From: Jejuia pallidilutea
GTDB taxonomy: Bacteria > Bacteroidota > Bacteroidia > Flavobacteriales > Flavobacteriaceae
Assembly: GCF_002973595.1 (NCBI RefSeq)
Contig: NZ_PVEO01000002.1
Location: 186,001-250,000 of the forward strand
Length of the DNA stretch: 64,000 nt
Reading direction: 5' to 3'
Positions 1-7,797 of the stretch are shown here, in pieces (within the stretch, counting starts at the first letter, position 1; every line of letters begins with the position of its first letter). A program made the position numbers and the translations under genes. Below the pieces are notes generated by a model. It was not told the origin of the DNA. It worked only from the letters and a program-made list of their open reading frames with translations, and made no database searches.

Positions 1-2
1 TT

Positions 3-461
3 GTTGGCTTGTTTGAGCTCACTCCAAATTTAACTCCGCTGAATAGAGATATTCAACTCACATTTTTTAAAATACTCATAAATTACGCCCTATTTGCTTT
101 TGGTATAAACCTGTTGCGGGAAATTGTAAAAGACATAGAAGATGTGGATGGCGACTACAAATCTGGCATAAATACTTTAGCTATTGCCATAGGTAGAGAA
201 CGCACTAAAAACGTGGTGCTTGTTTTAAACAATATTCCAATTGTGACACTTATTTTTTATGTAGTTTCTGAATTTTACAAGCATCAAATTGCACTAATAT
301 ATTTTTTAGGTTTTGTAATTGCGCCTTTAATCTACAACAGTATCAAACTTATAAACGCAAAAACCAAACAGGATTTTCATCATATTGCTTCTATTTACAA
401 ATTAGTAATGGCTTTTGGAATGCTTTCATTACTTTTATACAAGTTTGTAATTTTAAAATAG
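3..461 (+). CDS. UbiA-family prenyltransferase, C-terminal part (5' end outside window)
   Basis: The reading frame is open to the left edge, so this is the C-terminal part of a longer gene. The first TTG at position 9 is not a credible start. UbiA enzymes transfer an isoprenoid chain within the membrane. The sequence shows hydrophobic segments and the second aspartate-rich motif, REIVKDIEDVDGD, around residues 37-49 of the visible part, which in this family binds the diphosphate through Mg2+. The first Asp motif would lie upstream, outside the window. In flavobacteria the UbiA member next to maf is usually annotated as geranylgeranylglycerol-phosphate geranylgeranyltransferase, but the substrate cannot be read from this fragment. 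The stop overlaps the next start by one base, so the two genes are translationally coupled. Confidence 0.85.
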   Translation, partial: VGLFELTPNLTPLNRDIQLTFFKILINYALFAFGINLLREIVKDIEDVDGDYKSGINTLAIAIGRERTKNVVLVLNNIPIVTLIFYVVSEFYKHQIALIYFLGFVIAPLIYNSIKLINAKTKQDFHHIASIYKLVMAFGMLSLLLYKFVILK

Positions 462-1054
462 TGCTTAACGAAAAACTAAAACATCACAATATTATTCTAG
501 CTTCTGGATCTCCCCGAAGACAAGCCTTTTTTAAAGAATTGGGGTTAGACTTTACAATCCGCCTAAAACCCGTAAAAGAAGAATACCCGCCCCGATTAAC
601 CCATTTTGAAATTAGCAATTATCTTGCACAACTTAAAGCACTGCCATTTAAGGACGAATTACAACCAAAGGACATTTTAATTACTAGCGATACTATTGTA
701 TGGCACCAAAATAAAGCCTTAGGAAAGCCCCGTGATACAGCCGAGGCATTTTCAATTTTAAAATCGTTAAGCAATACAACTCACGAAGTAATTACTTCGG
801 TATGTTTTACAACTACTAATTTTGAAAAAACATTACACGATACCACCAAGGTAACTTTTAAGGCACTTTCAAACGAAGAAATAGAGTACTACATAAAAAA
901 CAACAAGCCTTTTGATAAGGCCGGTGCGTATGGCATACAGGATTGGATAGGGCGAATAGGTGTTACCAAAATAGAAGGTTCTTATTTTAACGTTATGGGC
1001 TTGCCAGTTCACCTTGTTTACAAAACGTTAAATGCCATTGCAAACCATAATTAG
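461..1054 (+). CDS. maf: Maf family nucleotide pyrophosphatase
   Basis: Maf proteins hydrolyse non-canonical or surplus nucleoside triphosphates (dTTP, UTP and modified forms) to monophosphates in the cytosol. The 197-residue product has the family length. It carries the N-terminal ASGSPRR motif (residues 14-20), the SDT motif with the likely catalytic Asp77, the DKAGAYGIQ motif (152-160) and the YFNVMGLPV segment (175-183). The start is GTG at 461, overlapping the TAG stop of the prenyltransferase by one base. No better in-frame ATG precedes the ASGSPRR motif. It is probably in one transcript with the gene before and the lipoprotein after (30-base gap). The family call is firm; the exact nucleotide preference is not resolved. 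Confidence 0.93.
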   Translation: MLNEKLKHHNIILASGSPRRQAFFKELGLDFTIRLKPVKEEYPPRLTHFEISNYLAQLKALPFKDELQPKDILITSDTIVWHQNKALGKPRDTAEAFSILKSLSNTTHEVITSVCFTTTNFEKTLHDTTKVTFKALSNEEIEYYIKNNKPFDKAGAYGIQDWIGRIGVTKIEGSYFNVMGLPVHLVYKTLNAIANHN

Positions 1055-1084
1055 TTTGTAATTTTATAAAAAAACAGAATTATC

Positions 1085-2008
1085 ATGAAAAAGAGCAAAA
1101 ACTTTATAGTTTTTTTATTCGCGATATTTATAAGCTCATCAGCATTATACACTTGTAAAGAAGCAGTAAAAAAGGAAACTATATTGGCTACAAATACCCA
1201 TAAACAAAACAAAAAACAAGCACAACCATTATCACAAGAATTTAAGGACTATTGGTATGCTGGTACTGCCGAAATTTCATCATATAAGCTCAATCAAGCA
1301 CGCTATGGCGAAAACAGAGAAGGTACAGCTGTTTTAATTTATGTAACCGAAGATTTTCTTCCAGAAATTCAAGTAAAAGCCAATAATCAAAATGCTACAA
1401 ATATTCCTATTTTAAAACTAAACGCCACAAAAAATTTTAATACAGGCATTTATCCGTATTCCATAATGCAAAGTACATTCTATCCTGTAGCCAACAATCA
1501 ACATGCTTTAAAAGTATCTAGTTCTATGCAAGAATGGTGCGGGCAAATGTATGTGCAATTAAATAATAAAGAAAAATTCAATATTGCATCGCATTCTTAT
1601 TTTGAAGGAGAAGCTGATGAAAACTTTAAACTAGACAAAACCACTCTAGAAAACGAATTGTGGATACAACTACGTATTAACCCAAAATCCTTACCTACTG
1701 GAAATTTAAAAATTATACCCTCGCTAGAGTTTTTAAAAATGAAACATAAAGAGATAAAGCCCTATAATGCAAATGCCATTTTAACAGATAGCACCTACAC
1801 ACTAGCCTATAAGAATTTAGACAGAACTCTAACTATTGATTATAACCCTGAATTCCCATATGAAATTTTAAGCTGGAAAGAAACCTTTAAGAGTGGTTCT
1901 AAAATTATGGAAACCACAGCTACAAAATTAAAAACCATTACATCTGCGTATTGGCAAAAAAACAGTAATACCGATGAAGTTTTAAGAGATACACTACAAC
2001 TAAAATAA
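1085..2008 (+). CDS. Conserved hypothetical lipoprotein downstream of maf
   Basis: I do not recognise a functional family for this 307-residue protein. It opens with a Lys-rich n-region and a hydrophobic stretch ending ALYTC, so Cys24 is a plausible lipidation site and the protein would sit in the periplasm or outer membrane. The remainder has no membrane segment. It is rich in Lys, Asn and Thr and has aromatic, beta-strand-like stretches, with a WCGQMYVQ segment near residue 155. It follows maf by 30 bases on the same strand, and in flavobacteria such neighbours have sometimes inherited the Maf name. It has none of the Maf motifs and should not carry that label. Confidence 0.6.
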   Translation: MKKSKNFIVFLFAIFISSSALYTCKEAVKKETILATNTHKQNKKQAQPLSQEFKDYWYAGTAEISSYKLNQARYGENREGTAVLIYVTEDFLPEIQVKANNQNATNIPILKLNATKNFNTGIYPYSIMQSTFYPVANNQHALKVSSSMQEWCGQMYVQLNNKEKFNIASHSYFEGEADENFKLDKTTLENELWIQLRINPKSLPTGNLKIIPSLEFLKMKHKEIKPYNANAILTDSTYTLAYKNLDRTLTIDYNPEFPYEILSWKETFKSGSKIMETTATKLKTITSAYWQKNSNTDEVLRDTLQLK

Positions 2009-2017
2009 TTTTGCGTG

Positions 2018-2025
2018 TATCTTTG
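2018..2025 (+). promoter_or_regulatory. Bacteroidota -7 box (TATCTTTG) upstream of the MscS gene
   Basis: TATCTTTG matches the TAnnTTTG -7 consensus of Bacteroidota and ends 19 bases before the start codon of the mechanosensitive channel gene, after the stop of the lipoprotein. No convincing TTG -33 element lies at the usual distance, so this is a partial match. Confidence 0.5.
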
Positions 2026-2044
2026 TAGCTAATTAAATAATAAT

Positions 2045-2602
2045 ATGATTGAAGATTTTCTTAGAGAATACCAAGGCGCATTTATTAAAACTGGTTTTGT
2101 AATTCTTATACTTTTTATAATAGGCCTTATCTCTAATATACTAATACGAAAATTAGGCAGGCGAAGTGGCATAAACGAAGCCAGAATTAGTCTTATTTGT
2201 CGTTATGTTACAGTTAGTTTATTTTTACTTGCCCTACTTATAGAAGCTTTTGTTTTTGGTGCAAAATTCGAAGATATTGCTGTAATTTTTTCATCTGTTT
2301 TTGCTATTTTAGGGATTGCCCTTTTTGCAATTTGGTCCATATTAAGCAATGTAACTTCTGGAATTATCATGTTTTTTAACTTCCCTTACAAAGTGGGCGA
2401 TAAAATAGAAATTCATGATAAGGATTTTCCAATAAAAGCGATTATAGAAGACATAAGGGCTTTTCAACTACATTTAAGATTAGATAATGGCGATTTGGTA
2501 ACCTACCCTAATAACCTTATGCTACAAAAGGCAGTTACACTAGTAGAAAAAGATGCTATAGATAGCGAACATAGTGATGATGATGGTTCTGATGCTGTTT
2601 AA
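2045..2602 (+). CDS. Small MscS-family mechanosensitive channel protein
   Basis: MscS-type channels open under membrane tension and release solutes during osmotic downshift. The 185-residue protein has about three membrane segments (roughly residues 15-34, 50-72 and 76-108). A short soluble MscS beta-domain follows, containing FPYKVGDKIEI (about 118-128) and TYPNNLMLQKAV. The third membrane segment runs into the domain with the glycine and alanine pattern usual for the pore helix. The C-terminus is an acidic tail rich in Asp and Ser. It is much shorter than E. coli MscS and lacks most of the cytoplasmic vestibule, as in many compact flavobacterial homologues. CorA follows 32 bases downstream, so the two probably form an ion-homeostasis pair. 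Confidence 0.85.
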   Translation: MIEDFLREYQGAFIKTGFVILILFIIGLISNILIRKLGRRSGINEARISLICRYVTVSLFLLALLIEAFVFGAKFEDIAVIFSSVFAILGIALFAIWSILSNVTSGIIMFFNFPYKVGDKIEIHDKDFPIKAIIEDIRAFQLHLRLDNGDLVTYPNNLMLQKAVTLVEKDAIDSEHSDDDGSDAV

Positions 2603-2634
2603 ATATTCCATATATTTAGTTTAAATATGTAAAA

Positions 2635-3702
2635 ATGGCTAGAAAAAGAGTGTACCGGTCTAAAAAAAAATTAGGACAAGTTCCAGGAAGTGTAATTTAT
2701 ACTGGCGAACGTTCTAAACCTAAACTCTCCCTAGAAGCCTTTGATTATACTAAACAAAACTGCGTTGAAAAAGAACTACAAAATATAGAGGAGAGTTTTC
2801 AGTTTAAACACACCGATTCAATAACATGGATTAACATAAACGGCCTAAATTATGTTACCGAAATAGAAAAACTAGGGCAACATTATAACATACATCCACT
2901 TGTATTAGAAGATATTGTAAATATTGCACAGCGTCCCAAAATAGACGAACACGAAAATTACCTTTTCATTGTATTAAAAATGCTGTATTACGATAAAGAT
3001 CAAAATATCGTATCAGAGCAAGTTAGTTTTATTTTGGGCAAAAACTATGTATTATCCTTTCAAGAATCAGAAGGCGATGTGTTCGATAGTGTTAGAGACC
3101 GGTTACGTCATGCTAAAGGGCGTGTTCGTAACATGGAAGCCGATTATCTATTATATACCCTTATAGATGCCATAGTAGACCACTACTTTAGTGTTATTGA
3201 AATACTGGGCGATAAAATAGAGGACTTTGAAACCAAAATATTCTCTGGCCATATTGAAGACGATGCTAGCCGAAGTATTCAAGACTTAAAACGTGAAATT
3301 TTAAGAGTACGACGCAGCATTTTTCCGTTGCGAGAAATTATTGGACGTATAGAAAAAAACGACAATAAGCTTATACACCAAAATACAATTACCTACTATC
3401 GTGATATTTACGATCATTTAATCCAAGTCTCAGAAAACATAGATATTTATCGTGAAATGATTTGGAGTTTAATGGATATGTACATGACCACCATTAGCAA
3501 TAAAATGAATGAGGTTATGAAAGTGCTTACCATAATGGCTACTATTTTTATACCGCTTACCTTTATAGTTGGTGTTTATGGTATGAATTTTCAGCACATG
3601 CCTGAACTACAATACAAAAATGGCTATTTTATTGTTTGGGGAGTAATGGTTGCTATTTTTATAGGTCTAGTTTACTATTTTAAACGCAAAAAATGGTTGT
3701 AA
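2635..3702 (+). CDS. corA: CorA-family Mg2+/Co2+ transporter
   Basis: CorA is a homopentameric inner-membrane channel for Mg2+, also passing Co2+ and Ni2+. The 355-residue product has the long N-terminal cytoplasmic alpha/beta domain, the long stalk helix (about 205-300) and two C-terminal membrane segments (about 290-315 and 328-348). The signature GMN motif is at residues 316-318 (VYGMNF), followed by the short loop HMPEL. A basic KRKKW tail is typical of the family. It lies 32 bases after the MscS-like gene and is followed by an 88-base gap leading to the ars operon, where the transcription unit probably changes. The family assignment is secure; selectivity among divalent cations is inferred. 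Confidence 0.95.
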   Translation: MARKRVYRSKKKLGQVPGSVIYTGERSKPKLSLEAFDYTKQNCVEKELQNIEESFQFKHTDSITWININGLNYVTEIEKLGQHYNIHPLVLEDIVNIAQRPKIDEHENYLFIVLKMLYYDKDQNIVSEQVSFILGKNYVLSFQESEGDVFDSVRDRLRHAKGRVRNMEADYLLYTLIDAIVDHYFSVIEILGDKIEDFETKIFSGHIEDDASRSIQDLKREILRVRRSIFPLREIIGRIEKNDNKLIHQNTITYYRDIYDHLIQVSENIDIYREMIWSLMDMYMTTISNKMNEVMKVLTIMATIFIPLTFIVGVYGMNFQHMPELQYKNGYFIVWGVMVAIFIGLVYYFKRKKWL

Positions 3703-3767
3703 ATATTGTGCCATAAAAAATGTTTACGACATAAAATGATAAAAGTCAGTCTATAATTTAAAAACTC

Positions 3768-3785
3768 ATCGTATATTTGCGATAA
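3768..3785 (+). promoter_or_regulatory. ArsR operator copy 1 overlapping a -7 box
   Basis: The 18-base site ATCGTATATTTGCGATAA contains the inverted repeat ATCG-N8-CGAT. A -7 box, TATATTTG (3772-3779), is embedded in it. It lies five bases before the arsR start codon. A second copy with 16 of 18 identical bases lies between arsR and the next gene. Binding of ArsR here would directly block the promoter, the usual autoregulation in this family. The leader RNA would be very short. Confidence 0.75.
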
Positions 3786-3790
3786 GCAAT

Positions 3791-4096
3791 ATGAAAAGAA
3801 GTTTAGAACATATAGAATATAAGGAAGATACCGAAGCATTGGCAAAATTTGCTAAAGCTTTAGGACATCCTACCCGTATTGCTATTTTAAAACATCTTGA
3901 AAATCAATCTTGTTGTTTTACTGGTGATTTGGTTGACGTATTGCCAATTTCTCAATCAACAGTTTCACAACATTTAAAAGAATTAAAAAACGCTGGTTTA
4001 ATTCAAGGCGAATTAAAACCGCCAAAAATAAAGTACTGTATCAATCAAGACAACTGGAACATTGCAAAAGCTTTATTTCAACAATTTTTTGATTGA
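3791..4096 (+). CDS. arsR: ArsR/SmtB-family repressor
   Basis: This 101-residue protein is a winged-helix metalloregulator that should release DNA when a thiophilic ligand such as trivalent arsenic binds. The helix-turn-helix core spans about residues 16-85, with ISQSTVSQHLKELKNAGL (53-70) as recognition helix region. Cys41-Cys42 at the start of helix alpha3 (QSCCFTGDLV) and Cys83 are candidate ligands. The first pair sits where E. coli ArsR has its CVCDL motif, although the spacing differs. It heads a six-gene operon containing two transporters linked to organoarsenicals. Operator-like repeats lie both in front of it and behind it. The family is certain; arsenic as inducer is inferred from the neighbours. 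Confidence 0.92.
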   Translation: MKRSLEHIEYKEDTEALAKFAKALGHPTRIAILKHLENQSCCFTGDLVDVLPISQSTVSQHLKELKNAGLIQGELKPPKIKYCINQDNWNIAKALFQQFFD

Positions 4097-4114
4097 TATT
4101 TTTTTAATAATCCC

Positions 4115-4132
4115 ATCGTCTATTGGCGATAA
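4115..4132 (+). promoter_or_regulatory. ArsR operator copy 2, between arsR and the resistance genes
   Basis: ATCGTCTATTGGCGATAA repeats the site in front of arsR with two substitutions and the same ATCG-N8-CGAT symmetry. It lies between the arsR stop and the thioredoxin-like gene, 15 bases before that start. The -7 box is degraded here (TCTATTGG). The site may serve an internal promoter or act as a second binding site for looping or roadblock control. Confidence 0.7.
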
Positions 4133-4147
4133 ACAAATTAAAGTATT

Positions 4148-4384
4148 ATGACTAAAGTAATTAAAATTTTAGGAACAGGTTGCCCAAAATGCCAAACCAT
4201 GACTGGTGTAGTTAAAGATGTAGTTTCAGAAAACAACATTGATGCAACTATTGAAAAAGTTGAGGATATCATGGAAATTATGAAATTCAACGTCATGACC
4301 ACACCAGCTTTGGTTATAGATGACGTGATTACAATAAAAGGTAGAGTGCCTTCAAAAGATGAAGTTTTGGCACTTTTAAACTAA
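4148..4384 (+). CDS. Small thioredoxin-fold redox protein (CPKC)
   Basis: This 78-residue protein belongs to the small thioredoxin/glutaredoxin-like proteins often called redox-active disulfide protein 2. It has the active-site motif GTGCPKC with Cys12 and Cys15 and the conserved cis-Pro region (MTTPALVID). It ends with a short KGRVPSKDEVLALL helix. There is no signal peptide, so it acts in the cytosol. Members of this family are common in ars operons and next to DUF318/ArsP permeases, where they probably supply reducing equivalents or handle thiol-bound metalloid. It is the second gene of the operon, placed directly after the second operator copy. Confidence 0.85.
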   Translation: MTKVIKILGTGCPKCQTMTGVVKDVVSENNIDATIEKVEDIMEIMKFNVMTTPALVIDDVITIKGRVPSKDEVLALLN

Positions 4385-4396
4385 TTCAACCCAACT

Positions 4397-4804
4397 ATGA
4401 ATTATCATATCAAGGCTTCATCAATTTCAAATCAAGATGCAGTTGTTCGTATAAAGCAATCGAATATAGATTTTGGCACAACTTCAAAAACTGCCGAAAC
4501 CTTGCCAAATCCTGCCGAATTATTCTTGGGTGCTTTTGCTTCCTGTATATTGAAAAATGTGGAAAGGTTCTCGGGTATGATGAAATTCACCTATTCAAAA
4601 GCTATCATTGAAGTTAATGCGACACGTCTTGAACATCCGTCAAGAATGGAACATATTGTTTACAATCTCACAATTTACAGCAATGATAAAAAATTGAATC
4701 TAGATTTACTTAAAAAGAATATTGAAAAGTTTGGCACGATTTACAATACCGTACAATTGTCTTGTTCAATTTCAGGTACTATTAGCATCATAGAAAATGT
4801 TTGA
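4397..4804 (+). CDS. OsmC/Ohr-family peroxiredoxin-like protein
   Basis: OsmC-family proteins reduce organic hydroperoxides using two conserved cysteines. In this 135-residue protein, Cys50 sits in the AFASCILKNVERFS helix and Cys123 in QLSCSISG, the two positions expected for the reactive and resolving cysteines. Length and strand pattern fit the family, with residues ETLPNPAELFLGA in front of the first Cys. It begins 12 bases after the thioredoxin-like gene and its last eight bases overlap the permease start, so it is translationally coupled into the metalloid operon. A role in removing peroxides or organic thiol adducts formed under arsenical stress is inferred from context. Confidence 0.85.
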   Translation: MNYHIKASSISNQDAVVRIKQSNIDFGTTSKTAETLPNPAELFLGAFASCILKNVERFSGMMKFTYSKAIIEVNATRLEHPSRMEHIVYNLTIYSNDKKLNLDLLKKNIEKFGTIYNTVQLSCSISGTISIIENV

Positions 4805-5774
4805 TTGGATACAAAATATAGCGGATTGGTTTGTTTATGATGTTTTGAATATGAACCAAGGACAACATCTTGCAGAAGCCTTAAATTTCTTTATTTATGA
4901 CACTACAAAGATTTTAATCCTGCTTTTTGTCGTTATCTTTTTTATGGGAATTGTCAACAGTTACTTTCCTATAGACAAGGTTAAAAACTACCTGTCGCGA
5001 CATAAATTATACGGATTGGAATACCTTATGGCAAGTCTTTTTGGTGTGGTAACGCCTTTTTGCTCGTGTTCATCTGTCCCTTTATTTATAGGTTTTGTTC
5101 GAGGTGGCATTCCGTTAGGTGTTACTTTTTCATTTTTAATCACGTCTCCTTTAGTTAATGAGGTTGCTATTGGACTTTTTATAGGTTTGTTTGGCCTAAA
5201 AACAACCATAATTTATGTAATAAGTGGTGTACTATTAGGCACTATTTCTGGTGTAATACTTCAAAAATTGAAATTGGAATCCTATTTAACACCTTGGGTA
5301 AAAGAGGTTTTAGAAAACGCTCAAAGAGAACAAGATATATTTCAGGCAGAAAAACAACCTTTTAAACAACGCTTGCCAATTATTTGGGCAGAAGTAATAA
5401 AAATTCTTAAAGGTATCATTCCTTATGTTTTAGTAGGAATCGCCATTGGTGGACTCATGCACGGTTATATTCCAGAAGGGTTTTTTGAAAAATATATGGA
5501 CAAGGACAACCTTTTTGCTGTTCCTATTGCTACGATTTTAGCTGTACCAATGTATTCAAACGCATCAGGCATACTTCCTGTAGTTCAGGTATTGGTTGCT
5601 AAAGGCATTCCGTTAGGCACCGCAATTGCATTTATGATGGGCGTTGTTGGATTGTCGCTACCAGAAGCAATGCTCTTAAAAAAAGTTATGACCTTAAAAC
5701 TCATTGCCATTTTCTTTAGTGTTGTTACACTTTGCATCATCATTTCAGGCTATGTATTTAATATTCTATTATAA
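4797..5774 (+). CDS. ArsP/DUF318-type permease (probable organoarsenical efflux)
   Basis: The 325-residue integral membrane protein has about eight hydrophobic segments and the hallmark TPFCSCSSVPLFIG motif (residues 87-99, Cys89 and Cys91). This motif is characteristic of the DUF318 permeases that include ArsP, an exporter of trivalent methyl and aromatic arsenicals. A second conserved segment, PMYSNASGILPV, lies in the C-terminal half, as in the family's internal repeat. The operon context (ArsR, small thioredoxins and an ArsG-like permease) supports metalloid efflux at the inner membrane. The start ATG overlaps the OsmC gene by eight bases. The substrate is inferred; some DUF318 permeases have other or unknown cargo. 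Confidence 0.88.
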   Translation: MFDWIQNIADWFVYDVLNMNQGQHLAEALNFFIYDTTKILILLFVVIFFMGIVNSYFPIDKVKNYLSRHKLYGLEYLMASLFGVVTPFCSCSSVPLFIGFVRGGIPLGVTFSFLITSPLVNEVAIGLFIGLFGLKTTIIYVISGVLLGTISGVILQKLKLESYLTPWVKEVLENAQREQDIFQAEKQPFKQRLPIIWAEVIKILKGIIPYVLVGIAIGGLMHGYIPEGFFEKYMDKDNLFAVPIATILAVPMYSNASGILPVVQVLVAKGIPLGTAIAFMMGVVGLSLPEAMLLKKVMTLKLIAIFFSVVTLCIIISGYVFNILL

Positions 5775-5793
5775 ATTTAAAATCAAATATAAA

Positions 5794-6231
5794 ATGAAAC
5801 CAATAAAAGTAATTTCCGTTTTAGTGCTTAGCATCTTTCTTACGTCTTGTAACAATAAGAACAAAACACAAACCAGTGTAGTTGATGAATCCATTTCAAA
5901 AATTGAAGTGTTGGATTTTCACTCTACGCACAGATGTATGACTTGCAATGCGATTGAAGCCAACACAAAATATACATTAGATAGGTATTTTGAAAAAGAA
6001 CTTAAAGAAGATAAAATTACATTTCAGGTTATTAATGTAGATAAAGAGGAAAATGAAAAGATTGCCGAAAAATTTGAAGCGGCAGGAACAGCTTTATTCT
6101 TAAACGTAATTAAAAACGGAAAAGAAACCCAAATAAATCTAACCGATTTTGCTTTTATGAATGGAAATGACCAAGAAGCATTTTCTGAAGAACTGAAAGC
6201 TAAAATAGACGCAGAATTAAAAACGCTCTAA
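5794..6231 (+). CDS. Thioredoxin-fold lipoprotein (CMTC)
   Basis: I place the start at ATG 5794, which begins a classical lipoprotein signal (MKPIKVISVLVLSIFLTSC, lipid Cys19). The longer open frame runs back into the permease gene. The mature part has a thioredoxin-like pattern with STHRCMTCNAIE (Cys48, Cys51) and a VINVDKEEN strand, then a long C-terminal helical region. It would act in the periplasm or at the outer face of a membrane. It lies between the two permeases of the ars operon and is followed immediately by the ArsG-like gene. The ArsG-like permease is CcdA/DsbD-like, so this lipoprotein is a plausible periplasmic redox partner. That partnership is inference. Confidence 0.8.
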   Translation: MKPIKVISVLVLSIFLTSCNNKNKTQTSVVDESISKIEVLDFHSTHRCMTCNAIEANTKYTLDRYFEKELKEDKITFQVINVDKEENEKIAEKFEAAGTALFLNVIKNGKETQINLTDFAFMNGNDQEAFSEELKAKIDAELKTL

Positions 6232-6933
6232 ATGGATTTTTTACAATCGCTTTTAGAGCATTATAATATCCCAATATTATCGGCATTGATACTCGGACTA
6301 ATGACAGCCATTAGTCCGTGCCCTTTGGCGACCAACATAACTGCAACGGCGTTTATTTCTAAAAACATTTCGAGTAAACGAAAAGTGTTGTTAAGCGGAT
6401 TGCTTTACGCTGCAGGAAGAGGTTTTAGTTATACTGCAATTGGTTTGCTATTATATTTTGGTGCCAATAAATTTCATATTGCTCGATTTTTCAATCAGAA
6501 TGGAGAGAAATATTTAGGACCTTTATTAATAATCATTGGTTTGATTATGCTAAATATTATCAAGCTTAATTTTTTAGGAAAATCGAATTTTCAAGAAAAA
6601 CTATCTGAAAAATTTAAGGACAAAGGACTTTTAGGCTCTTTTTTAATAGGTGTCATTTTTGCTTTGGCATTTTGCCCTTATAGTGGCGCATTGTTTTTTG
6701 GAATGTTGATTCCTATGACAATTGCATCAGCAGACGGACTTTATTTGCCCATTGTATTCGCATTTGGAACAGGATTACCTGTAATTCTTTTTACGTATTT
6801 ATTGGCTTTTACGGCAGGAAAAGTTGGCATATTCTACAACAGAATTACAAAAATTGAAAAGGTAATGCGAAAAATAGCAGGAGTTGTTTTTGTAATAATA
6901 GGTCTGTATTACATTTATATTTTTATGGTGTAA
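6232..6933 (+). CDS. ArsG-like CcdA/DsbD-superfamily permease
   Basis: This 233-residue, six-segment membrane protein resembles the DsbD/CcdA electron-transport fold and matches the aromatic-arsenical efflux family named ArsG. Two cysteines sit in membrane helices at symmetrical positions: Cys30 in AISPCPLATN and Cys148 in LAFCPYSGALFF. CcdA uses an equivalent pair to pass electrons across the membrane. The gene begins directly after the stop of the thioredoxin-like lipoprotein with no gap. A coupled function is therefore likely: either thiol-redox relay to the lipoprotein or thiol-dependent arsenical export. It is the last gene of the operon; a 208-base gap follows. Confidence 0.85.
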   Translation: MDFLQSLLEHYNIPILSALILGLMTAISPCPLATNITATAFISKNISSKRKVLLSGLLYAAGRGFSYTAIGLLLYFGANKFHIARFFNQNGEKYLGPLLIIIGLIMLNIIKLNFLGKSNFQEKLSEKFKDKGLLGSFLIGVIFALAFCPYSGALFFGMLIPMTIASADGLYLPIVFAFGTGLPVILFTYLLAFTAGKVGIFYNRITKIEKVMRKIAGVVFVIIGLYYIYIFMV

Positions 6934-7141
6934 AAATACCAGAGTTATAACGTAGAATTTAGGATCCAACCATTTTTTATTTAAGCAAACTAAAATTTTA
7001 AAAAACCTCGAAAAGAAATATCTAAAATTTTATTTTTCTCTGTCAACTTGACATTTAAAACTTAAAAACTCCCACCCTATTTCAACTGGCATATTTTTTG
7101 GAAATTATTTTTAAAATCGACGTATAATTTTAAAATAAATA

Positions 7142-7624
7142 ATGATGAAAACATTGCAATTAATCCCTTTGTTTTGTCTCTTATTTTTTAATTGTTCAGG
7201 ACAAGACAAATCACAAAAAACTGAAGACAACAACATCAAACCTGAAGAAAATATTACCGTAAATAAAGAATACGACGAGTTTGGAAACCTAAAGCGTTAC
7301 GATTCTATTTACTCTTACAGCTATTCTTCCAACGGAAAATTAAGTGACAGTTTAAAATTACAATTTCAAAAGCATTTTAAAAACCACTCACTTTTTAACG
7401 ATACGTTCTTTGATGATTTCTTTGGAAAAGATTCCAGTTCGGGTGGCGGTTTTTACCCAGACAATTTTTTTCATAATGGTTTTATAAATCAAGATGAGCA
7501 TATTAAACAAATGATGAAGCGTATGGATTCCATACAGCAACTGTTCTTTAACGATAGTAGGGGCATGATTATTCCTCCAGAACCAGAAAAGAAACCAAAA
7601 ACTAAAAACATGAAACAGATTTAA
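7142..7624 (+). CDS. Hypothetical lipoprotein
   Basis: I do not recognise this 160-residue protein. It begins with a short hydrophobic signal and LFFNC (Cys18), a relaxed Bacteroidota lipobox, followed by a Lys/Glu/Asp-rich linker. The rest is strongly hydrophilic. It has a YDEFGNLKRYDSIYSYSYSSNGK segment reminiscent of RHS-like turns, several Phe-rich FFDDFFGKDSS and DNFFHNGF clusters, and a basic Pro/Lys-rich tail. The upstream 208 bases contain no clear promoter, and a hairpin terminator follows before the next operon. The reading frame is intact and codon use resembles the neighbours, so it is probably a real gene of unknown role. Confidence 0.6.
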   Translation: MMKTLQLIPLFCLLFFNCSGQDKSQKTEDNNIKPEENITVNKEYDEFGNLKRYDSIYSYSYSSNGKLSDSLKLQFQKHFKNHSLFNDTFFDDFFGKDSSSGGGFYPDNFFHNGFINQDEHIKQMMKRMDSIQQLFFNDSRGMIIPPEPEKKPKTKNMKQI

Positions 7625-7739
7625 CGTCTCGTTATTGCTAATGCAATATAATATTAGTCTTTACATAAACTAAGATAATTTCAGTCGTTCTTGCTATGCA
7701 ATGGCGAAAGAATGTGTTCATCACGTTAAATAAATTTTA

Positions 7740-7768
7740 AAACCAGCTTATGCGCTGGTTTCTTTATT
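7740..7768 (+). terminator. Rho-independent terminator
   Basis: The 8-bp perfect stem AAACCAGC (7740-7747) / GCTGGTTT (7754-7761) has a 6-base loop and is followed by a T-rich run. It closes the unit of the hypothetical lipoprotein. The next -7 box starts right behind it. Confidence 0.8.
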
Positions 7769-7776
7769 TATATTTG
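7769..7776 (+). promoter_or_regulatory. -7 box (TATATTTG) of the PIG-L operon
   Basis: TATATTTG matches TAnnTTTG and ends 21 bases before the ATG of the deacetylase gene. It follows immediately after the terminator, as expected for the start of a new operon. No strong -33 TTG was found. Confidence 0.55.
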
Positions 7777-7797
7777 GCTTATATCTAACCGCTAGTT

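Noticed and set aside
5704-5793. Longer N-terminus for the thioredoxin-fold lipoprotein
   Set aside because: It runs through the end of the permease gene and destroys a clean lipoprotein signal that begins at ATG 5794.
7625-7739. Possible small RNA or CRISPR-like repeats in the gap before the PIG-L operon
   Set aside because: Only one weak palindrome (TTCTTGC...GAAAGAA) was seen and no repeated unit.
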